64,000 bases of DNA, taken from contig NZ_BMOO01000004.1 in the NCBI RefSeq assembly GCF_014647115.1, positions 62,001 to 126,000 of the forward strand. Reading direction: 5' to 3'. This DNA comes from Halarchaeum rubridurum. Lineage in GTDB: Archaea > Halobacteriota > Halobacteria > Halobacteriales > Halobacteriaceae. The translations under genes were made by a program, and so were the position numbers. The notes below the pieces were generated by a model, which was not told the DNA's origin, ran no database searches, and worked only from the letters and a program-made list of their open reading frames with translations. The first letter of the stretch is position 1. Each line of letters begins with the position of its first letter. Positions 60,590-64,000 of this stretch are shown here, in pieces.

Positions 60590-62752
60590 ATGGATTTTCC
60601 GGTTCCCCCCATCGTCGCGCCGGACGACCCCGACGCGTGGTACGCCCCCGAGGTCCGCGCGCAGTACGAGGTCCACCCGAACGTCGTCGTCACCGTCCGC
60701 GACATCGGGACGGACTTCACGTACGACGTCCGCGAACCCGTCCTCCCCGCGGCCGACGCCGCGGCGCGCGAGCGGATCGCGGCTCACTTCGCCGACGCGG
60801 GCCTCGAACGACCGCGGACGCGCGAGGGGTGCGTCGAGCGCGTCGCGGCCGGCCTCGACGCGAAACACCGCCGTATCGTGGACGGCCTCGCGCCGCGCGC
60901 GAAGGCGAGCCGCCGTCGGCTGCGCTACTACGCCCTGCGCGACCTGCGGTGTCTCGGCGACCTGACGCCGTACGCGCTCGACGAGCGCATCGAGATCGCG
61001 GACGCGAGCGACGAGCGCCTCGTCGTCCACACGGTCGATTACGCGCCCGCGCTGACGGCTCTGCCGGCGCGGCCGGACCACCTCGGGCGCTTCCTCTCCG
61101 AGCGCGTCGAGACGTACACCGTTCCCTTCGGCGACGTCGACGTGCCGGTCGTCGTCTACCGCGAACACCTCCTCGGCGCGGACCCCTTCGACCTCCAGTA
61201 CGCCGTCCAGGAGCCCCCGTTGCTCCCCGGCGACGCCGAACTGGTCGCGGCGTGCAAGGACCGCATCTGGGAGACGAACGTCGACGAGGTCGTCGCGGAC
61301 CGGACGAGCTTCGTCCGCGAGCACGCCGAGCGCTACCTCTCGCGCGCGCTCGCCGCCGAGCAGACCCGCGCGTGGCGCGACGCCGTCGGCTATCGCGTCC
61401 GGGCGGCGCTCGCGGCCTACGACCTCGCCGTCCCGCCGGTGAGCCGGCGTTTCGAGGACGGCCGCCTCGACGACCTCGTCTACTACGTCCTCCGGGATTT
61501 CGTCGGCGACGGCGAGCTCACGGTGCCGATTCGCGACGACAACCTGGAGGACGTCGAGGCGAATCGCGTCGGCGAGCGCGTGAAGGTCGTCCCTCGGGGT
61601 GGTGACGAGCGCGTCCCGACGAACCTCGTCTTCACGGACGAGGCGCGCTTCGTCAACCTCGTCACCCAGCTCGCGGCGAGCGACGGCGTCGAGTTGAACG
61701 CCGCGCGCCCCTCCGCGAAGGTGAACCTCCGACCGCCCGAGGTGGACGCCGACGTCACGATACGCTGTGCGGTCGCGCTCCCCGTCATCAGCGCCGACGG
61801 CCCGCACGTCTCCATCCGCAAGCAGTCGCCCGACCCGCTCACGCCCGTCGACCTCGTGCGCGCGAACAGCATGCCGACGGAGGCCGTCGCGTACCTCTGG
61901 CTCGCCTACGAACACCACGCCGCGGTCCTGTTCAGCGGCGCGACGGGCGTCGGGAAGACGACGCTCATGAACGCGCACCTCCCGTTCGTCCCGTTCGACG
62001 ACCGACCGGTCAGCATCGACGAGGGCTCCCGAGAGGTCAGACTCCCCCACGAGACCGGCGTCTCGCTCACCACGCGCGACCACGAGAGCGAGTTCAAGCG
62101 CGTCACGATGGCCGACCTGATGACCGAGACGAACTACCTGAACCCCGACGTCGAGGTCATCGCGGAGATAAACAGCCCCGCGAGCTTCGAAACCTTCGGC
62201 GAGGTCCTCAACACCGGCCACGGCGTCATCGGGACGACGCACGCCGAGGACGTGGAGACGCTCGTCAACCGCGTCACCGAGCGCGGCCTCCCGGCGTACC
62301 TCCTGCGCGAGGTCGACCTCGTCGTCTTCCCGCGCCACGTCGACGGCGAGCGCTACGTCGGCGAGCTCGTCGAACTCGTCCGCGACGACGACGCCCCCGC
62401 GGACGGCGAGGTCGTCAACGACGGCGTGGCGGTCAGATACCGCCGGCTCGTCGAGCGCACCCACGACGGCGGCTTCCGAGTGAGCGGCGGCGAGTCGGCG
62501 TTCCTCGCGCGTCTCGCGGCCCGGACGGACCGCCACGTCGACGACGTCCGCGCCGAGTACGAGCGCAAACACCGCTACGTCCGCTACCTCGTCGAGCACG
62601 ACGTGAGCGACGTCGACGCGCTCTTCAGCTTCCTCGCGGACCTGCGCGTCGACGAGGCCGCGACGGTCGAGCGCGTGCGGCGCGGGCGCGACGCCGGCCC
62701 GAACCCGCGGCCCGCGGACGCCGACGACCGCGACGACCGGAGGGTGGCGTGA
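60590..62752 (+). CDS. second type II/IV secretion (pilus) ATPase
   Basis: This 720-residue GspE/PilB-type ATPase has an N-terminal ~390-residue domain (MDFPVPPIVAPDDPDAWYAP then VVVTVRDIGTDFTYD). Walker A is GATGVGKTTLMNA (about 448-460), with DEGSREVRLPHETGVSL as the Asp box. The Walker B segment VEVIAEINSPASFETF has Asn where the first ATPase has Arg. GVIGTTHAEDVETLVNRV is the His box. CTTATATACATAT lies about 25 bases upstream, so the mRNA is near-leaderless. It is coupled to the next gene by a four-base overlap. Confidence 0.9.
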   Translation: MDFPVPPIVAPDDPDAWYAPEVRAQYEVHPNVVVTVRDIGTDFTYDVREPVLPAADAAARERIAAHFADAGLERPRTREGCVERVAAGLDAKHRRIVDGLAPRAKASRRRLRYYALRDLRCLGDLTPYALDERIEIADASDERLVVHTVDYAPALTALPARPDHLGRFLSERVETYTVPFGDVDVPVVVYREHLLGADPFDLQYAVQEPPLLPGDAELVAACKDRIWETNVDEVVADRTSFVREHAERYLSRALAAEQTRAWRDAVGYRVRAALAAYDLAVPPVSRRFEDGRLDDLVYYVLRDFVGDGELTVPIRDDNLEDVEANRVGERVKVVPRGGDERVPTNLVFTDEARFVNLVTQLAASDGVELNAARPSAKVNLRPPEVDADVTIRCAVALPVISADGPHVSIRKQSPDPLTPVDLVRANSMPTEAVAYLWLAYEHHAAVLFSGATGVGKTTLMNAHLPFVPFDDRPVSIDEGSREVRLPHETGVSLTTRDHESEFKRVTMADLMTETNYLNPDVEVIAEINSPASFETFGEVLNTGHGVIGTTHAEDVETLVNRVTERGLPAYLLREVDLVVFPRHVDGERYVGELVELVRDDDAPADGEVVNDGVAVRYRRLVERTHDGGFRVSGGESAFLARLAARTDRHVDDVRAEYERKHRYVRYLVEHDVSDVDALFSFLADLRVDEAATVERVRRGRDAGPNPRPADADDRDDRRVA

Positions 62753-64000
62753 GAGGGGTGCGGGGCCTCGACCGGGCGTGTTACGCGCTGTTCGGCGGGC
62801 GCTCCGAGCGCCCGCGACACGAGCGCGACCGGAGTCACTACCGCGCGACCACGATCACGACGGGCTTCGACGTCTACGTCGCGCGCGTCTACGCGGCCGC
62901 GGCGCTCTGTGCGCTCGCCGTCGGCGCGCTGGGCGCGGGCGCGTGCCTCGCGCTCGGCGGGCCGCTGTTCGTCGCGCTCCCGGGCGTACCGCACGGTCTC
63001 GTGGCCATCCTCGCGGGCGTCGTCGCGGCTGTCGCCGCCTTCGAGGGCGTCGTTCGGGGCGGCGGGCGCTACCTGCAGGCGGCCGCGCTCGCCCGACGCG
63101 CCGACATCGAGCAGACGCTCCCGAGCGCGGTGCGCTACCTCCGCGTGTTGGCCTCGGGCGGCGCGGACGACCGGACGCTCGTCGCGCGCGTCGCCGAGCG
63201 CCCCGACGCCTTCGGGGAGACGGCCGCGACCTTCCGCACCGTCCAGTCGCGCACCGAACTCACCGGGAGCATGGGCGAGGCGCTTCGCGTCGTCGCCCGC
63301 GACACGCCCTCCCGAAGCCTGCTCGCGCCGTTCCTCCTGAAGTTCCGCGAGCACGCCCAGCAGGGCCCGGACGCCGTCGAGAGCTTCCTCGAACTCGAAG
63401 CCCGGATGCTGGCGAACCACCAGTCGCGCGCGAACGACGAGGCCGCGGGCTTCCTCGAACTCCTCGCCGAGCTGTTCGTCGTCCTCCTCGTCGTCCCGAC
63501 GCTCCTCGTGGTCGTCGTCACCGTCCTCAGCGTGCTCGCGCCGTCGCTCGACCGGTCGGTCGCCACCGCGTTCGGCCCGGTGTCGCTGCGCGCGCTCGTC
63601 GTCTACGGCTGTGCGGCGTGCGTCCTCGTCATCGGCGCGGGCGCGGCGGCGCTCGTCGACTCCCTGCGGCCGACCGGCTACGGGCTCGACTGGTACGTCC
63701 GCTCGTCGAGCGTCGAGGGGGTGCTCGCGGGCGCGCTCGACAACCCCGCGAACGCGGTCGTCGTCGTCCTCCCGCTGGGCGCGCTCACGGGCGTCGCCCT
63801 CCTCCTCACCGGTCTCGACGCCGTCAACGCCGCGTTGCTCGGCTACGCCGCCGGCGCGATTCCCGTTGGCGCGATTGCGGTGCGCCGGGCGCGCCGCGAC
63901 GACGCGAAGGACCGGGAGATCAAGGACTTCGTGCACGGCGTCGCCGGCCACGTCGGGCTCGGCCAGCCGTTCGCGGCCGCGGTCGAGGCCGTCGCGCGCG
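62749..64000 (+). CDS. second TadC/PilC-like membrane protein, C-terminus cut by window edge
   Basis: The frame starts at GTG overlapping the ATPase stop (GTGA) and runs open to the window edge. It shows helix groups and the F-domain segment ARRADIEQTLPSAVRYLRVL, ASGGADDRTLVARVAERPDA and SMGEALRVVARDTPSRSLLA, as in archaeal type II secretion F proteins. It is the platform partner of the ATPase before it. Full length and downstream pilins lie beyond the window. Confidence 0.85.
   Translation, partial: MRGVRGLDRACYALFGGRSERPRHERDRSHYRATTITTGFDVYVARVYAAAALCALAVGALGAGACLALGGPLFVALPGVPHGLVAILAGVVAAVAAFEGVVRGGGRYLQAAALARRADIEQTLPSAVRYLRVLASGGADDRTLVARVAERPDAFGETAATFRTVQSRTELTGSMGEALRVVARDTPSRSLLAPFLLKFREHAQQGPDAVESFLELEARMLANHQSRANDEAAGFLELLAELFVVLLVVPTLLVVVVTVLSVLAPSLDRSVATAFGPVSLRALVVYGCAACVLVIGAGAAALVDSLRPTGYGLDWYVRSSSVEGVLAGALDNPANAVVVVLPLGALTGVALLLTGLDAVNAALLGYAAGAIPVGAIAVRRARRDDAKDREIKDFVHGVAGHVGLGQPFAAAVEAVAR

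Overview
The window reads as chromosomal DNA of an extremely halophilic archaeon (class Halobacteria). The evidence is very high GC, strongly acidic predicted proteins, many genes whose start codon lies about 25-35 bases after a TATA-like box (leaderless promoters), ATGA/GTGA stop-start overlaps inside operons, and a set of archaeal or haloarchaeal core genes: thermosome, L37Ae, RNA polymerase subunit P, Pcc1, prefoldin beta, archaeal AspRS, pantoate kinase/phosphopantothenate synthetase, and haloarchaeal RNA polymerase epsilon. The genus cannot be fixed from the sequence alone. No transposase, integrase or CRISPR array was seen.

Layout. 1-7.6 kb: an amino-acid permease cut by the left edge, an F420/flavin oxidoreductase, a thermosome subunit, a glycosyltransferase-methyltransferase pair, then a small winged-helix regulator, a metallo-beta-lactamase-fold hydrolase and a YkgJ-type cysteine-cluster protein. 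7.6-8.0 kb: a non-coding block of imperfect tandem repeats copied from the 3' end of the preceding gene. 8.0-17 kb: housekeeping and haloarchaeal conserved genes (TRAM, radical SAM, zinc ribbon, Hsp20-like, DAO oxidoreductase, Nudix CoA pyrophosphatase, a GpgS-like glycosyltransferase, NAD epimerase). 17.0-25.6 kb: a tightly coupled eight-gene type IV pilus/type II secretion-like operon on the minus strand. It has a coiled-coil protein, a membrane-anchored protein, a GspE-type ATPase, a TadC/PilC-type membrane protein and four pilin-like or large exported proteins.

25.6-48.2 kb: a dense set of core genes, namely phosphodiesterase, pyrophosphatase, PadR regulator, RNase HI, GGGP synthase, AspRS, the two archaeal CoA-pathway enzymes, a ThiN-domain regulator, dCTP deaminase, Pth2, TruD, the L37Ae-rpoP-pcc1-pfdB-DUF3194 cluster, DUF2070, GMP synthase glutaminase, an HNH protein, DUF192, LeuA and tRNA-Ser(CGA). 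48.3-54.4 kb: a complete seven-gene Mrp/Mnh-type Na+/H+ antiporter operon in the order A-G on the minus strand. 54.6-60.4 kb: haloarchaeal RNA polymerase epsilon, a sodium:solute symporter, an AbrB-PhoU regulator and an agmatinase-family ureohydrolase. 60.6-64 kb: a second pilus/secretion ATPase-membrane protein pair, the latter cut by the right edge.

The most unusual signals are these. (i) The last codons of a gene, with its stop, are repeated in degraded form just downstream at three unrelated loci: the cysteine-cluster protein, aspS and the HNH protein. Related low-complexity sequence also appears inside coding frames. (ii) Tiny reading frames sit between the predicted promoter and the start of several genes: leuA, the symporter, the PhoU regulator and a gene behind an iron-box-like operator. 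(iii) A perfect 17-bp palindrome lies before a small regulator, and a related half site lies before the symporter.
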